From positions 2,294,001 through 2,358,000 of the forward strand of contig JACZZP010000008.1 in the NCBI GenBank assembly GCA_015183035.1: 64,000 bases of DNA. The letters run 5' to 3'. The notes under the pieces were generated by a model. That model saw only the letters and a list, made by a program, of their open reading frames with translations, had not been told where the DNA came from and searched no databases. This DNA comes from Meloidogyne chitwoodi (lineage: Eukaryota; Nematoda; Chromadorea; Rhabditida; Meloidogynidae). The stretch's first letter is position 1. Every line of letters starts with the position of its first letter. Positions 47,211 through 59,042 of the stretch are shown here, piece after piece. A program made the position numbers and the translations under genes.

Positions 47211-47600
47211 AAAAAGAATAAAAATATCGAAAAATTTTAAAAACTTAGATAAAAGTGAGGTGAAAACTTCTCCCAAAATTTTTTACTAAATAAAAACAAC
47301 AAAACCTGTACATGTAAACAATTAAAGGATAAAAAGAAGTACCAAGCACATAAATAAGCAAATCCCATTTTAAGCCATTTATTAGCAATGAACGATACGA
47401 GAAATAACAAACTTTTGATTGTTGTCAATCGAAAACTTTGAATTTATTCAAAAAATTTGAATAAATTATGAAATAAAAAACCTCTTCTGTTCTATTGAGA
47501 AAGAAAATTCATTTACCAAAAGATCCACCAGCTGGCTTGCCAATAAAACTGCTTTACTATTGCAAAATTTTAATTAAAAATTCTTTAATAAAAAAACAAT
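47211..47600 (-). pseudogene. ttll-5 fragment following B3
   Basis: Minus strand pieces LLVNEFSFSIEQK and [36 protein letters not shown], from the ATP-grasp region of TTLL5. GGSFGKG is corrupted and the IDRP segment is deleted. Derived from the parent at 61.4-61.7 kb. Confidence 0.82.
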
Positions 47601-47704
47601 ATTTGTCTGAAATATTAAAATATTAAACTTGGCAATAATATTATATATATATATAAACAACAACAACAATTTTATTCAACAAAATTCACGAGAAAAAACA
47701 ATAA

Positions 47705-47820
47705 ACATTAACGATCCTTAAAATCGTTTAAAAATTCCAAATCTTCTCCTGCTATTCCAGCACATAAGAGAATTCGCTCAACGATCTTTATACTTGTTCA
47801 AAAATTCCAAATCATCATTC
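47705..47820 (-). repeat. Partial tandem duplication at the B3 3' end
   Basis: AACGATC followed by TTCAAAAATTCCAAATC occurs at about 47,780-47,812 (coding end of B3) and, diverged, at about 47,710-47,745, a spacing of about 70 bases. The outer copy is beyond the stop codon. Confidence 0.6.
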
Positions 47821-48646
47821 AAAATAAGTGAACGCCGACCAAGAAAACCTGCATCAAATGTAGTCGAAAACTGTTCACGGTATTCTAAGATCAATTCTAA
47901 GAGTCCTTTGACGATAAGAATTTGTTCAGAAGTAGCTGCTATCATCTAAAAATTATTAAAAATTAGAAATTTAAAAAATCTTTTCTAAATCTAAAAATTT
48001 TTCTTTATAAATATTTTGCAACTTTGTGCAAAAATCTAAATTTGCAAAAATAAATTATGCTATAAAATATCTTAATTTTATTTAAATAATTAAAACTAAC
48101 AACGTCTTTAGCATTCGTAAACACTACACCATTAAATGAAGTAGTAAATTGATTAGTCCTATCCAAGAATTGTTGATTTCCATTTTTCTGCCCAAAGAAC
48201 TTAGCAAACGAAACAATATCTAAAATTAAAAAATACAAATATATCAATCCAAAAAATTAAACCGTTAAACAACAGATTTAAGTTAATACGAATATCCGCA
48301 AATTCTCCTGTGTTAACTTTAGCACACCTTACACTGGTCCTATTCAAATTGAAAATACCAAGTTCAACACATTCAAAAAACTAAAATTATAAAAATAAAT
48401 TTTTCATTTATCGTCCTTTAGAGTACCCTTCAAAAGCCAATCAATTTTTCGGTATTTTTTAAAATGTTATTATAGAAAACTTGCCTTTTTATAGTTTCTT
48501 TTATAGTCAATTATCCAATCCTTTTGTTTTTTTAATACAAAAATATCAAAACTTAAAGAAACACGCAAAGTTGACAACTTTATTTTTAAAGGAAGTATAT
48601 TAGTAATCTCAACTATTAATTCAATAGGAGGACTAATACTTTTCAT
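47778..48646 (-). CDS. Family B protein, copy B3 (uncharacterised)
   Basis: Function unknown. Exons (descending) 48,646-48,485, 48,380-48,263, 48,219-48,101 and 47,945-47,778 give 188 residues, phases 0, 1, 0. Exon 1: PPIELIVEITNILPL, TLRVSLSFDIFVLKKQ, DWIIDYKRN. Exon 2: FFECVELGIFNLNRTSVRCA. Exon 3: FAKFFGQKNGNQQFLDRTNQ. Exon 4: LIVKGLLELILEYREQFSTT and LGRRSLILNDDLEFL. As in B2 the first intron appears to start GCAAGT; the GT one base later would put a stop at the head of exon 2. Compared with B1 and B2, exon 4 keeps LLEL-x-x-EYRE-x-F while exons 2 and 3 share little. Confidence 0.7.
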
Positions 48647-49301
48647 TTTCAATTAAGAAAATTTGTAAAATTTACATTAGAGTATAAAATGATAAACACA
48701 TTCATTTTTGGCGAAGCGTTTTTTCGCAGTTTTTTTTTGGGATTGAAAAATATAATGGATAATAAAGGAAATCCCCTTAGACCTTATGGCTTTCGAAAGG
48801 CAAACTATTATTAAAAAAAATACAAGATCCAGAGGAACAACTTGAGCAGCTTGTCCTTGTGCAATATTCATCAAAGAGCAGAAAGTCTGAATGATTTAAG
48901 ATTAAATAAGATTGGACTAAAAAAATAAAAATTTAAAATACTCAAAAAATTTCAGGAAAAAATAAAAAAAAATATTTAATAACTTAAGAATAAAAAATAC
49001 CTAATTTTAAAAAATATTAAAAAAATTCCCAAACCTGACAAAAAATAAAAAAACCACTTTCGTTCAACCTATTTGGAAAAACACCAAAGCAAACAACACC
49101 AATAGATGTAAATAAACTTTAAAAATTGAAAAAAATTAGATAATAAAAAAAATATATAATTGAATATAACAACAATAAATAAATAACATGAATATATTTT
49201 TTAATTTATTAGAAAATGTCTCAAAATGAAACAATAAAATAAAAAACAATTTTCATAATAAAATTTAAAAAAAATTCCAATATATTCTAGTTAACTCTTT
49301 T
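48647..49301 (-). pseudogene. Exon-like remnants between gene A and B3
   Basis: Minus strand stretches SIGVVCFGVFPNRLNESGFF (about 49,060-49,130) and FCSLMNIAQGQAAQVVPLDL (about 48,810-48,880) are flanked by AG/GT signals and could join in frame. They look like parts of a hydrophobic protein. Related but eroded pieces precede B1 and B2. No family recognised; this is the best preserved of the three. Confidence 0.4.
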
Positions 49302-51616
49302 TTAAATAAAACTCCCTTTATCAGGTTCTAAAATATCAACAACACAGAAAGGTACCAAACGATTCTCAATGTCAGGATTTTCTCGACACCAAACATTCTT
49401 TTCTGTGTGATAAGTATCAGGGTCTATAAAAATATTTATTAAAAGTTAATTTAAAAAATCAGTCTATATCAATTTATCCAATAAAGAATAATATAATTTC
49501 TGGAACAAAAATTTTAACTAAAAATAAAAAATTAAACTAACGTGTTTCCTCGTATTCAATAGTAAACATAATAATCTTCAAATTTACATCTTCAACAAAA
49601 CCAAATTCATCATCATACATTAAATGCCTTGACACAAAATAATTTGAAACCAAGGGTATATTAAACTTTAAAAAATTAATTAATTAAAATATTTTAAAAA
49701 TATAAAATAAACCAAAAAAACATCGTCCTCTCCTTCCATTTCTTTCATCAAATATTTTTTATGTTCAACAATTTCTATAATATTCAAAATTTGATAAATT
49801 TTCTTTTCTTCATTAAAAATTGCACAAAATTTAAACCAATCTCCAAGTTCAACTTTTGAATTTTCAATTGTAGTTTCTTCATTCAAATATATTGGAAAAT
49901 TGCAAACATGTGGACAATAAACTGAACCTTTGCGGTTAATTTTTAGTCCAACAGAAACAAATTCCTCCTTAAAAATTATTAAAAAAATTAATTTAAATAC
50001 CAAAATTTAGAAAAATCTTCCTCAAAAATATAAAGTTAAAAAAATATAAAAAAGATCACAAACATGTTTAACATCTTCCAATTCGTTAGGTAAAGGCCTC
50101 TCCCACAAAGCTGGCAGTTTTGCAGTTGCTTTAAATAATTCAACAATTTCCCAACGAAATAATTTCCTTTCAGAATAAAAACGTATCCAAACTCTTATTC
50201 CAACATTTTGTTCCTTTTCTTTTTCATATTCGTTGTTGGAATCTCCAAGCGCAACTCTTCCATGTAAAATATTCATTGGGTCGAGGATTAATGGAATACA
50301 GTACGAGCAGAAAAAGTGGTTAAAACGACACAATTTAACATAACCAAGAAACTAAAAATAAACATTCAAAGTCTTTAAAATAAAAAGAAAAACCTCTTTA
50401 ACACCGCCAGGTTTCAATTGTGTATTCATTGGATTTTCTAAGCCAATATCCATTGGTGTGCACCAGGCCAATTCATGGAATCCACCTTTGCTTTCAGGAT
50501 GTGGATAATAGCCGTAAACAATATAAGCATTATTGTAACGACAAAAGTAGAGCTAAAAAGAATTAAAAAATTAATAAAAACATTTTTTAGTTTTTAAAAT
50601 AAATTTTAAAATTTAAAAAAACTAAAAGGAAAATTCATTGCGTATTAAAGGGTTCGAACTCACTACCTTCAAAAGTAAAACTAAAAGCTAATCCATTACA
50701 CCAGGGATACAACATTATTTTCTAGTAAATAAACCAAAATTAGCTTATTAAAAATTAAAAAACCTCACAACCAATCAAACGCCCATCAACATACATAAAA
50801 TCACCAGGAATAACCTTAAAATTAAAAATTAAGAGAAAATTTAAAAAGCGTACATGTCCAATCATTCCTCTATGGTTAGGACGATGAACAATAAAAACTT
50901 CTCTTTCATTAATCACAATACATTCTGAACTGATTACCTTAAAAAGATTTTTTAATTACGAGTAAACTTGAGAAGACCCTTGGAATAGAAAAGTGGTTTT
51001 AAAATAAGGGAGGAAGTTCCAGGACAGAAGGGAATTACAGCAACTCTCATCAAAACAAGGCGAGGAGAAAAATATTTAAACTAGTTGAAAATAGGCGGTG
51101 CTGACCCTAAAGAAGCTGTCGAAAAGCTTGCACCTTTTATATAAATCATCAAAACCCTTCAACGAAAAATAGGAAAGGATTATAACCATTCCCATTAAAT
51201 AATAAAAAACCTTGTTATGATCAGATGAAAGCAAAATACTTTTAGGATACAAAGGATGAACACGCGGAACATAACGATCCGGCTCCCAAGGCTAAAAAAA
51301 TTTAAAATTTATAAAAATCGATTTAAGAAAAATAAACCGCTCCAGCAATAAAATCATTAGATTCTTCATCAAATTTAACACCCCAAATTCCTTTAAGTTT
51401 TAATCTATTTGAAGGAATTGTCTTCAATACTTCATCCTCTTCTTTATTTTTAACAACAACTGTGCAATAATAACAAACATTCGGAATAAAATCTTCAATT
51501 TGCCCAGTAGTTACAATCAAATTTGGAAATAGATTACAATGAATTCTTCGAGTTTCTTCATTTGAAATAACACAGTAAGTTTGAAATTCTTTTTTTGTTT
51601 GTTTAGTTGAAGACAT
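49302..51616 (-). CDS. Gene A, intact copy (uncharacterised)
   Basis: Function unknown. Nine exons predicted, 477 residues, start at 51,616 after a TTAG acceptor, stop at 49,302-49,304. Segments in order: EFQTYCVISNEETRRIHCNL, PNVCYYCTVVVKNKEEDEVL, PWEPDRYVPRVHPLYPKSIL, EVFIVHRPNHRGMIGHVIPG, YIVYGYYPHPESKGGFHELA, CRFNHFFCSYCIPLILDPMN, IRVWIRFYSERKLFRWEIVE, ALWERPLPNELEDVKH, EEFVSVGLKINRKGSVYCPH, VELGDWFKFCAIFNEEKK, then YHTEKNVWCRENPDIENRLV and PFCVVDILEPDKGSFI. Recurrent 'GDWFKF', 'PGDFMYVDG', 'TTGQIEDFIPN' patterns suggest repeated beta-barrel-like modules, but this is only an impression. No stop or frameshift seen, and it keeps the empty Merlin site at about 50,095-50,102. Confidence 0.75.
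50631..50710 (-). repeat. tRNA-like sequence in gene A intron 5 (right copy)
   Basis: Minus-strand counterpart of 10,628-10,705: CCTGGTGTAATGG and GTGAGTTCGAACCC. Both copies are equally degenerate. Sense with gene A. Confidence 0.5.
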
Positions 51617-51808
51617 TCTAATGTTATTGCTGAAATGATCCCTTAACCAGTCCCATTATAAAAATATAAAATATCAAAATAATAAAAAGATAATTCAGAA
51701 CAACATTTAAAATTGTTAAAGTATTAAAATAAATAAATTTAAAGAAATATCATTGTAAAATTGAAAAATTGACAATAAATAAAAGATTAAACAAATTAAA
51801 CCATTAAA

Positions 51809-52339
51809 TCAAAAACAAATTGCTTTGGCGAATTCAGGTAACAGCAAATCAACCACTTCAAAGTTCTTGTACGGAGGTCCTCGAGGATCTGGGGCCATTT
51901 GAACGCAATAGCATTTGATAGCAAAGTCAGGCAACATCAGATGAATTTCTTCGAGTTGTTCTTTAGGTGGACCACGAGGATCAGGAGCAAACTGCTTGCA
52001 ATAGCCAACTATAAAAGTAAAAAATATATAATCTCCCGGGTGGAACAGTAGTAGAAAAAGGGTTCCAAAATATGAAAAGAAATAGTCTCGCAAATGTCAA
52101 GTATACTTGTCACTCATATCACCAAAAATTCCAAAGAATCTAACAAGGTAGAATAGCAGACATTCTAACCCAAAATATAATTAAAAAAATAAACCTCGTT
52201 TCACTTCCTTAATATCAAGTTTTGAAATATGTTCCCGCAATGATTTAAAATGTTGTTGAATATCTTTTTGAATTAAACTTCGTTCAGGTGATGTGTTAAT
52301 CAGTATTTTGTATTGTTCAAAATCTACAAAGTTTGTCAT
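51809..52339 (-). CDS. Small two-exon protein with internal duplicated motif, right copy
   Basis: Copy of the gene at 8998-9527. ATG at 52,339 (MTNFVDFEQYKILINTSPER), second exon VGYCKQFAPDPRGPPKEQ and CVQMAPDPRGPPYKNFEVVD, ending LLLPEFAKAICF. Differences from the left copy include T for S at residue 2 and L for I in KEQLEEI. Two motif repeats kept. It lies 190 bases upstream of gene A, same strand. Confidence 0.65.
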
Positions 52340-52695
52340 GTTAAATAAATCCAAATTTAATCTGTAAAAAATTAGCTTTAAAAAATAAATGTTAAGAAAG
52401 CGTAAACTAAAAAAATAGACAACACATAAAAAGGAAAAGAAATGATTTTTAAAATTTTCACTTTGCTCTTTTTTTTTGGTATTATGAAAATATACATTTC
52501 GAAATAACACAAAAAGATAAATTAACATTAGAAATGTTTCGAAATAAATCAAAAAAGATAAAGTTCATTTAACCAAAAGACAAAAAGGTAAAATGTACGA
52601 ACAAAATAAAATTATATACAAATTGTTTTGACACTTCCTCTACGCTTTTTCATCGTAAAATTATTATTTTTTCCATGTAAAAATGAAAATTTGTA

Positions 52696-53270
52696 TCAAG
52701 TAATATAAATAAATGTATTCATATCACTAGGATCACGACCCAAAAATTTTTGTTCAATTAACCATTCAATTTGTTCTTTAATAAGTTTTCTTGAAGGTAA
52801 AAACATATTTTTGAGCACATCGACGAGTTCAGTTTGTAATTGGGCCTAAAAATTAATTTATTTTTAAAAATATAAACAAGGTGACCCCAAGACCATCTCA
52901 ATATTTTAGTCAAAATATAAAATTAATAATTGAAAAAAACCTGTGTAAAACGTTTCCGTGTCTTCATTATTTTTACGATAGCTTCTTGTACTCTAAACTT
53001 TCTCAATTGTAAAATTTCCTCATGTTCTTGTTCAACTACTTGTTCTTGATTTAATTGAAGACGACCAATTAAATTTAACTTCCCTCGATTTTGTGGTTTA
53101 TCATTCTTAAAATTATTTTTTTTTATATTAAAATAATTAAATAAAGAAAACCTTGACTAGACAAAATTGTTGATTTACCCAAAATTCAGTTGATTTTCCA
53201 AAACTTTTTGGTGTAATTAGCATCACAAAGAATTAGTTGATGACGAGTTTTTGGAAAAGGGTAACTAGAC
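52696..53270 (-). pseudogene. Duplicated cul-5 3' end, broken
   Basis: Minus strand contains the last exons of cul-5: KTRHQLILCDA, NRGKLNLIGRLQLNQEQVVE, RKFRVQEAIVKIMKTRKRF and QIEWLIEQKFLGRD...MNTFIYIT. Eight bases present in the left copy (after GATGCT, near 1551) are missing, which shifts the frame early. No upstream cullin exons exist here, so no cullin can be made. It keeps the empty hAT-MITE site. Confidence 0.88.
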
Positions 53271-53553
53271 TTCCACCTTTAAAAATTTTCACAGAAAATA
53301 AATAGAAATTTAACTATATAAAAATGATTAAATTTAATAAAAAAAAATGCAATTTTATTGAAAATAAAATTTTTTAAATAATTAGAAAAAATACAAAATA
53401 AAAATGGAATGAAAAAAAAATATGGCATGAAAAAAAATTTAAAACTACAAGGTTTTGCCCTTCCTGCCATTATTGTACCAAATTATTATATATATTAATT
53501 TATTACCAGTTATTATTTTTTAAATTAAAAAAAAAATTAAATTATCATTTTAA
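53271..53553. other. Spacer between Kv2 and the inverted arm
   Basis: AT-rich, no gene recognised. Likely Kv2 3' UTR; the arm border lies at its left edge. Confidence 0.5.
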
Positions 53554-56220
53554 TTAAAACAAATATCTTCTCGATTTTCTATTTCTTCGACTAAAACCAC
53601 GAGAAAAAACTCCAGCTTGAAGGCTTGCACGGCGATTAGTAAATCCTCCTCCACCACAACTTGCACCAAATGGAGAATAATTTTTATTAAAATTAATATC
53701 ATTAATTAAAAATGGTTGTTGTTGTTGTTCCAAAATTTGTTGATGTTCCACTCCACTATGACTTGTTGATTCAGCAAATTTGTCAATAATCATTGAAATT
53801 GGGAAAGCCAAAACAATAATTCCACAAACTGAAGCTACAGCTGCAACAATTTTTCCACCAGTAGTAACTGGAACTAAATCACCATAACCAACTGTTGTCA
53901 TCTTTAAAAATAAAAATCGACTTTTGAAAGCCTTAACAGAGGTTTTTAAAAGTATTTTTGTACAAAAAAGCCAAAGTCTTTCGAAATGACTTTAGCAGGG
54001 TCAAGGTCAAGTCCAAACATTCCCCAAAAAATTTCACAAACCGTAGCTACACACCACCACCAAGCTGAAGGAATTGAATAAAATTTACTATTAGGCTCAT
54101 CTCTTTCAAAGAAATAAATTGCAGTAGAAAACAGCATTATTCCAGTTAATAAAAACATTCCTAACATTGAAAGTTCAGCTGCTGATCTTTTCATTGTTTC
54201 TCCAAAAGCGCGAAGACCAATACTGTACCGAGCAAGTTTAAAAATACGAGCAACACGGGCAAGCCTTAGAACACGAATTACGATAAGAGCCCCTTAAAAA
54301 AAAAGAAAAAAGCCATTTTCATTATTTAATTTAACTAAAAATGTTAAAAAATAATAATCTTTATAAACCTCTAAAATTACGTAATTCAACATCATAAATT
54401 CCAAGCAAAGGAAGGCAAGCCTCAGCAAGAAAAGGCACAACCGTTAAGAGATCAATTATATTAAGTGGCTGTCTTACAAAATCCCATTTGTGGGGAACAA
54501 CAGAAAAGCGCGCCAAATATTCTACAGCAAAGAAGACCATACAACTGAAAAAATAATTTAATAATAATCTCCATACTGTTTTTACATAGAAAATAAAGAT
54601 TGAGACGCCTTCCAATATTAAAAATTTTTAAAAAATTCAAACCAAAGTTCCAACAATTGAATTTCAGTAATTGGAGTTATATGATCATCTAATTGAAATT
54701 CTGGCATTGAGGAAAGAATTAAACAAGCCAATGAGAGAAGCACAAACAACGCTGAGGCAAAAGACCACAATTTGGCAGAAAATGAAGAACGAGGACTTTC
54801 CAAAAATGTCCAAATAATAAGCCGAATACGTCCAAAATAGACATTCTTTTTTCATAAAAATAATTATTTCGAAAAAATTAAGAAAAAAACCTCAAATTCA
54901 ACTGGAGGACAACTTGATTCAACATAAACCTTAAAGAATAAAGAATCATTATTTACTCAAAAATTAAAAAAAAACATTTTCAATTGATAAAGGTGATTGA
55001 GATGTTCCTCCTATTCTTTTACAACTCGGAGTTAATGCATCAACAATACGGCAACAATCAGATAATGCGCTTAAAGGAATTCTCCAAAATTCAATTTCAT
55101 CACGCCATCTCATTGGACAAATCTTTAAAAAATAAAAATCAAATAATTAAAAACAAACATCAATTGGTCTATGCATTCTTCCACTAACATAATAATCCAA
55201 AATATGATCAAAAACAGAAGCAGAACGTTCAAAATAGTATTCATTAGTTTCGAAAAGAAAAGCATCACATTCAAGTAAGCGTTGTGAATGGTCTTTTTCT
55301 GCAAATGAAACAAGTCGGGAGCGATCAGAACATTGACGAATCTTAAAATTTTAGTTTAATCAATAAACAAAAAAATCGATTAATGATACGGTATTTCAAA
55401 GAGACAACTTTTCAAAATAAAACTTTTCAGAATACCAACTTTTTCAAAACACCAACTTTTTCAAAATATCAACTTTTTTAAAACACCAACTTTTCAAAAT
55501 ACCAAAATTAAAAAATGACAATATTTAAAAAGGATATATATATACCTTTGAAATACAAAGTTGTGAACTTCTTCCACCAACATTTAACCTAAGTTTTAAT
55601 CCATTTCCACGTTTATTTGGCTTTTCCTCTTCTTCTTCTTCTTGTTCATTTTCTCCATCACTATTATTATTATTTTGCTTATTATTTTCTTCATAATAAT
55701 CATCATTTTCCATTTTAATTGCAACACTTTTTGATGATTTTTTAATATTATTATTAGGTAATTCTGTAAATGGAAATGAAGCTGAAGAAGTTTTTTGTTG
55801 TCTTTGTTGTTGTTTTAAATTACCATTTGGTGTAGATGTTTTGTGAGAAATGGTAGGAGGCCAATCATCCACTGATTTTGATGCTGAATTGTCGTTGTCC
55901 ATCTTAAAGTTTTTTTAAAAATAAAAAAAAATTCTGATTTTTTTAAAAATAAATTCTCATTTTTGTTTAAAATAAATTCTGATTTTTTTCTTATTAATTT
56001 TTTCTACCAATGGGAGTGTTGCAGGACTTTGTCTACTATTTGCTGCGTTCATCAAAGCAAAAGTAAACAAATCGGCGCAGCTTTGTTGGCGCTGTCGTTG
56101 ACGAAAATTATTACTATTATGACGATAAATTCTTTGAGAAGAATTATTTCTGTTGTTTCTATTATTATTATTTCTATTATTATTATGTAAATGGGATGTC
56201 CAACGAATTCTTGGAATCAT
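53554..56220 (-). CDS. Voltage-gated potassium channel, Kv type (copy 2)
   Basis: Plasma-membrane K+ channel, paralogue of Kv copy 1. Start at 56,220 with an asparagine/arginine-rich N-terminus (HNNNRNNNNRNNRNN), a second exon rich in Q, N and E (EQEEEEEEKPNKRG), then T1 (LKLRLNVGGRSSQLCISKIR, NEYYFERSASVFDHILDYYV, MRWRDEIEFWRIPLS). Membrane part: ASALFVLLSLACLILSSMPE, CMVFFAVEYLARFSVVPHKW, QPLNIIDLLTVVPFLAEACL, sensor IVIRVLRLARVARIFKLARY, MLGMFLLTGIMLFSTAIYFF, filter TMTTVGYGDLVPVTTGGK and S6 GIIVLAFPISMIIDKFAEST. The S6 P-x-P is again FPIS. The C-tail is glycine/arginine rich (SCGGGGFTNRRASL, RGFSRRNRKSRRYLF). An intron at about 55,385-55,540 carries a short tandem repeat. Confidence 0.93.
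55405..55510. repeat. Tandem repeat in a Kv2 intron
   Basis: Five or six diverged units of about 17-19 bases: CAAAA(C/T)A(C/T)CAACTTTTT. Simple repeat, intronic. Confidence 0.8.
55920..55990. repeat. AAATTCTGATTT-type repeat in Kv2 intron 1
   Basis: Three units of AAATTCT(G/C)ATTTTT. The same unit forms a longer run at 57.56-57.78 kb upstream of the gene. Confidence 0.65.
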
Positions 56221-57564
56221 TTTTTTATTTTAAAAATTGGTTTGGATTTTTAAGGGGGAGATTTAGGGAAAAATGAATTTTTTGGGGATTTTAAAAATTT
56301 TTTAAAAATATTTTCTTGTTCAGAAATGTCAAAAATAGATTAAAAAAATTTTTTTTTAATTCAAACAATTCCAAAAAAATTAAAAAAGAAGAAAAAACAA
56401 AAAAAAGAAAGAGAGAAAAATGAATGTTTAATGAATGAATAATTGGGGGAAGCTTTTTTAATTTTAATTTTTTTAATAATAAAAAATGTATGGCAACGAA
56501 AAATAGAAAAAAATATAAATAAAAGTATTATAAATGTTTGCCAATTTAAATTCTTTCTATATAATTTATTAAAAAGCGAGAGACTTTATTAAAAAATAAA
56601 TAAAGGACGTCTTCTTCTCTTCTCCCCATTTTTATAATTACTTTTAGTTGTTTTAAAAAAATTAAAAATAATTTTAAATTTCTTAGAAAATGCGCAAAAT
56701 ATTTCTTTTTTTTTTAAATTGTTCAAAAGACTGAAAAATTAAAAATTGTTTCAATTTTATATAATTTGACCCATTTATAAAATTAAAAAAATTTCTTTTT
56801 TTCTTAGTAATTTTAAAAAAATCGAAAATATAATTTTTTTAAAATAAAATATATAAAAATATTTAATTTTAGAATTTTTCTAATTTAAAAAATTTTAAAA
56901 AAGTTGGGAGAGTATAATTAATATTATTAAAAAAAAAAACATTTAGTGCGCAAAAAAAGACCACACAAAAAAGAAATAAATAAAAAATATTTCAACACAC
57001 AAATTCATAATTAAAAAAAATTTAAAATGAGAAATAATAAAAATAAAAGAAAAATTGGTTTTGAGGCATTTTTCAAATTTATTTTTTTTTTAAATTATCC
57101 AAAATATTTAATAAAATTTAATGAAAATATTTTTTAAAAAATGTGTATTAAAATATTTAATTAAAATAAATAAATAAATTATATAAATATTTTTTTTATA
57201 TTTTTTTTGGCACTGGGTAATTTATGACATTTCCCCCTCTTTACCACTTTTTTTTAATATAATTAAAAGAATGAGGGAAAAAAAATTATTTTTTTGGGAG
57301 TTTTTATTTGAGAAACATCTGAAATTAATAATAAATTAAAAAATAACTCCCCTTTCTCTTTTTTCACATAAAAATTTGACAAAAAAAAAATTTTTTTTTT
57401 GCCGCACATGTGTCAGTAAAAAAAATAAAAAAAACTTTTACAATCAATCATAAATAATGAAATTACCTGAGAAGAGGAGAGTAAAAATATATTTATAAAA
57501 AATAAAATTTTTCATAAATTTTTAAACTCTGAAAATAAATTAAAAAAATTAAAAATGAGAGGAA

Positions 57565-57780
57565 TAAATATTGGACTTCTGATTAATTAAAAAAATAAAT
57601 TCTGATTAATTAGATATTAATTCTGATAAATTAAAAAATAAATTCTGAATTATTCTGATAAATTAAAAAATAAATTCTAACAGATTCTGATTTTTTAAAA
57701 TAAATTCTGATTATTTAAACAAATTCTAACAAATTCTGATTTTTAAAAAAAAATAAATTCTGATTATTTATTTAATAAAC
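57565..57780. repeat. AATAAATTCTGAT minisatellite
   Basis: About ten irregular copies of AATAAATTCTGATTAATTAA and shorter forms (AAATTCTAACA as a variant). Confidence 0.8.
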
Positions 57781-58673
57781 AGAACACTAAAAATAGCAAA
57801 AACATACACACACAATTTACTCAAGTTTTATTAAAATAAAAAACGAGCGTTGGCGTCAATAAATAAATAAATAAATGTTGTTGTGTATTGATAGCGCTAT
57901 TATAAGTAAAAAAAATTTCAATTTTCATGTTTTAAGCTTAAGTTTTATTTATTTTTTTACTTTTTTAGCACAGCAGAGATATTATTTTTATTTAATACGC
58001 ATTTTCCTTTTATTTTTTTAAATTTAATAAATTGACTTTTTATTTTTACTAAAATTTTGCGGTTTATTTAAATAAAAAAAAAGATTTTTTTCTCTTATTT
58101 ATTAAAGCTTATCTTTCTTTTAACTACTTGACACACACAAAATGCAGGAAAATTTCTTCTTTTTTTTTGAAAAATTAAATTGGCCAATTTAGAGGATATA
58201 TAGTATTAAAAAAATTGTTTTTTTAAGATAAGAGAAGAATATAAAATTAAAGGAAAAAAAGAAAAGCATTAAAAATTAAACAATTGAAAAAAAAAATAGA
58301 AAATGAGAATAAAAATCAGAAAAAAATTCAAACAAAAATTAAAAAAATTTAAAATTCAAATTTTTTTTAAAAAATACGCATAAATCATTCACTTAAAAAC
58401 ACAAAAATAACTCAAAAAACACAAAAAACAAAAATTATTTTCAAAACTTTCAACAAAAATGTTTCCAAAAATAAAAAAAGCAATTGTTCTCTCTAGGGGT
58501 TAAAAAAATCTCTCTTTTTACATCCATCAAAAGAGCTTTTTTTATATAAAAACCACCTACTTATGTAACTATTTAAAACATGCATTTTTTAAACGTCAAA
58601 AAACGAAAAAATATGATGTTTTTTCTTATGCTTAGAGCTGTAATTTATGTATAATTAAAAGAAAATTTCTCCT

Positions 58674-58760
58674 AGTGTCTCGGTGGTTTAGTCGGTAGAG
58701 CTCTCGCCTATGGATGTCAGCGGAGCTGACAGAAGGGGGATCTAGGCCGTCTGCGGTCTT
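58674..58760 (+). tRNA. tRNA-like gene with long variable arm, probably a pseudogene
   Basis: TCGGTGGTTTAGTCGGTAGAG fits a strong box A/D-arm. GTCAGCGGAGCTGAC is a perfect six-pair hairpin with three-base loop in variable-arm position, as in serine/leucine-type or nematode V-arm tRNAs. The T-arm region GGGGGATCTAGGCC departs from GGTTCGA, so function is doubtful. Followed by a T-rich stretch. Intergenic. Confidence 0.4.
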
Positions 58761-59042
58761 TATTTAATTTTGTTTTAATTTTACTTTTAGCCTTAACTTT
58801 AAAATTTTTTCAAAAACAATTTTTTTACCCAAACTATTTAATAAAACAAAAATTTTTTTCCTTATCTTTATAAAAAATTTTATTTGAAAAAATTAACAAA
58901 AACACTTGGTTCCTTAATTTGTAATTTTTTAAGGTTAACAAAAATGAATGTGTTATATAAAAAATTGAGAAAAAAAATAAAACTCACAAAATTGTAAAAT
59001 TTGAAAAGAAAAAACCTTTTTTTTTGCTTCTTCGTCTCTCAT

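Larger units (their letters stand above)
46735..53270 (-). repeat. Right arm of an inverted multi-gene duplication
   Basis: Read on the minus strand, this block runs: cul-5 last exons, cul-5 3' flank, small repeat-motif gene, gene A, eroded exons, B3, ttll-5 fragment, propeller fragment. The same parts appear on the plus strand at 1503-2575 (cul-5 end), 4240-6806 (eroded exons, B1, ttll, propeller) and 8484-16,840 (cul-5 flank, small gene, gene A, eroded exons, B2, ttll). The outer border lies inside cul-5 coding sequence near 53,270 and the inner border near 46,735. It sits between two paralogous Kv genes. Confidence 0.9.
56221..59042. other. AT-rich intergenic region between Kv2 and ttll-5
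   Basis: About 2.8 kb. It should contain the Kv2 promoter (right of 56.2 kb) and the ttll-5 3' UTR. No exon supported. A minisatellite and one tRNA-like sequence are listed separately. Confidence 0.55.

Noticed and set aside
53400..53480. Possible extra exon MAGRAKPCSF on the minus strand
   Set aside because: Not homologous to Kv2 or cullin and followed by pure low-complexity translation.
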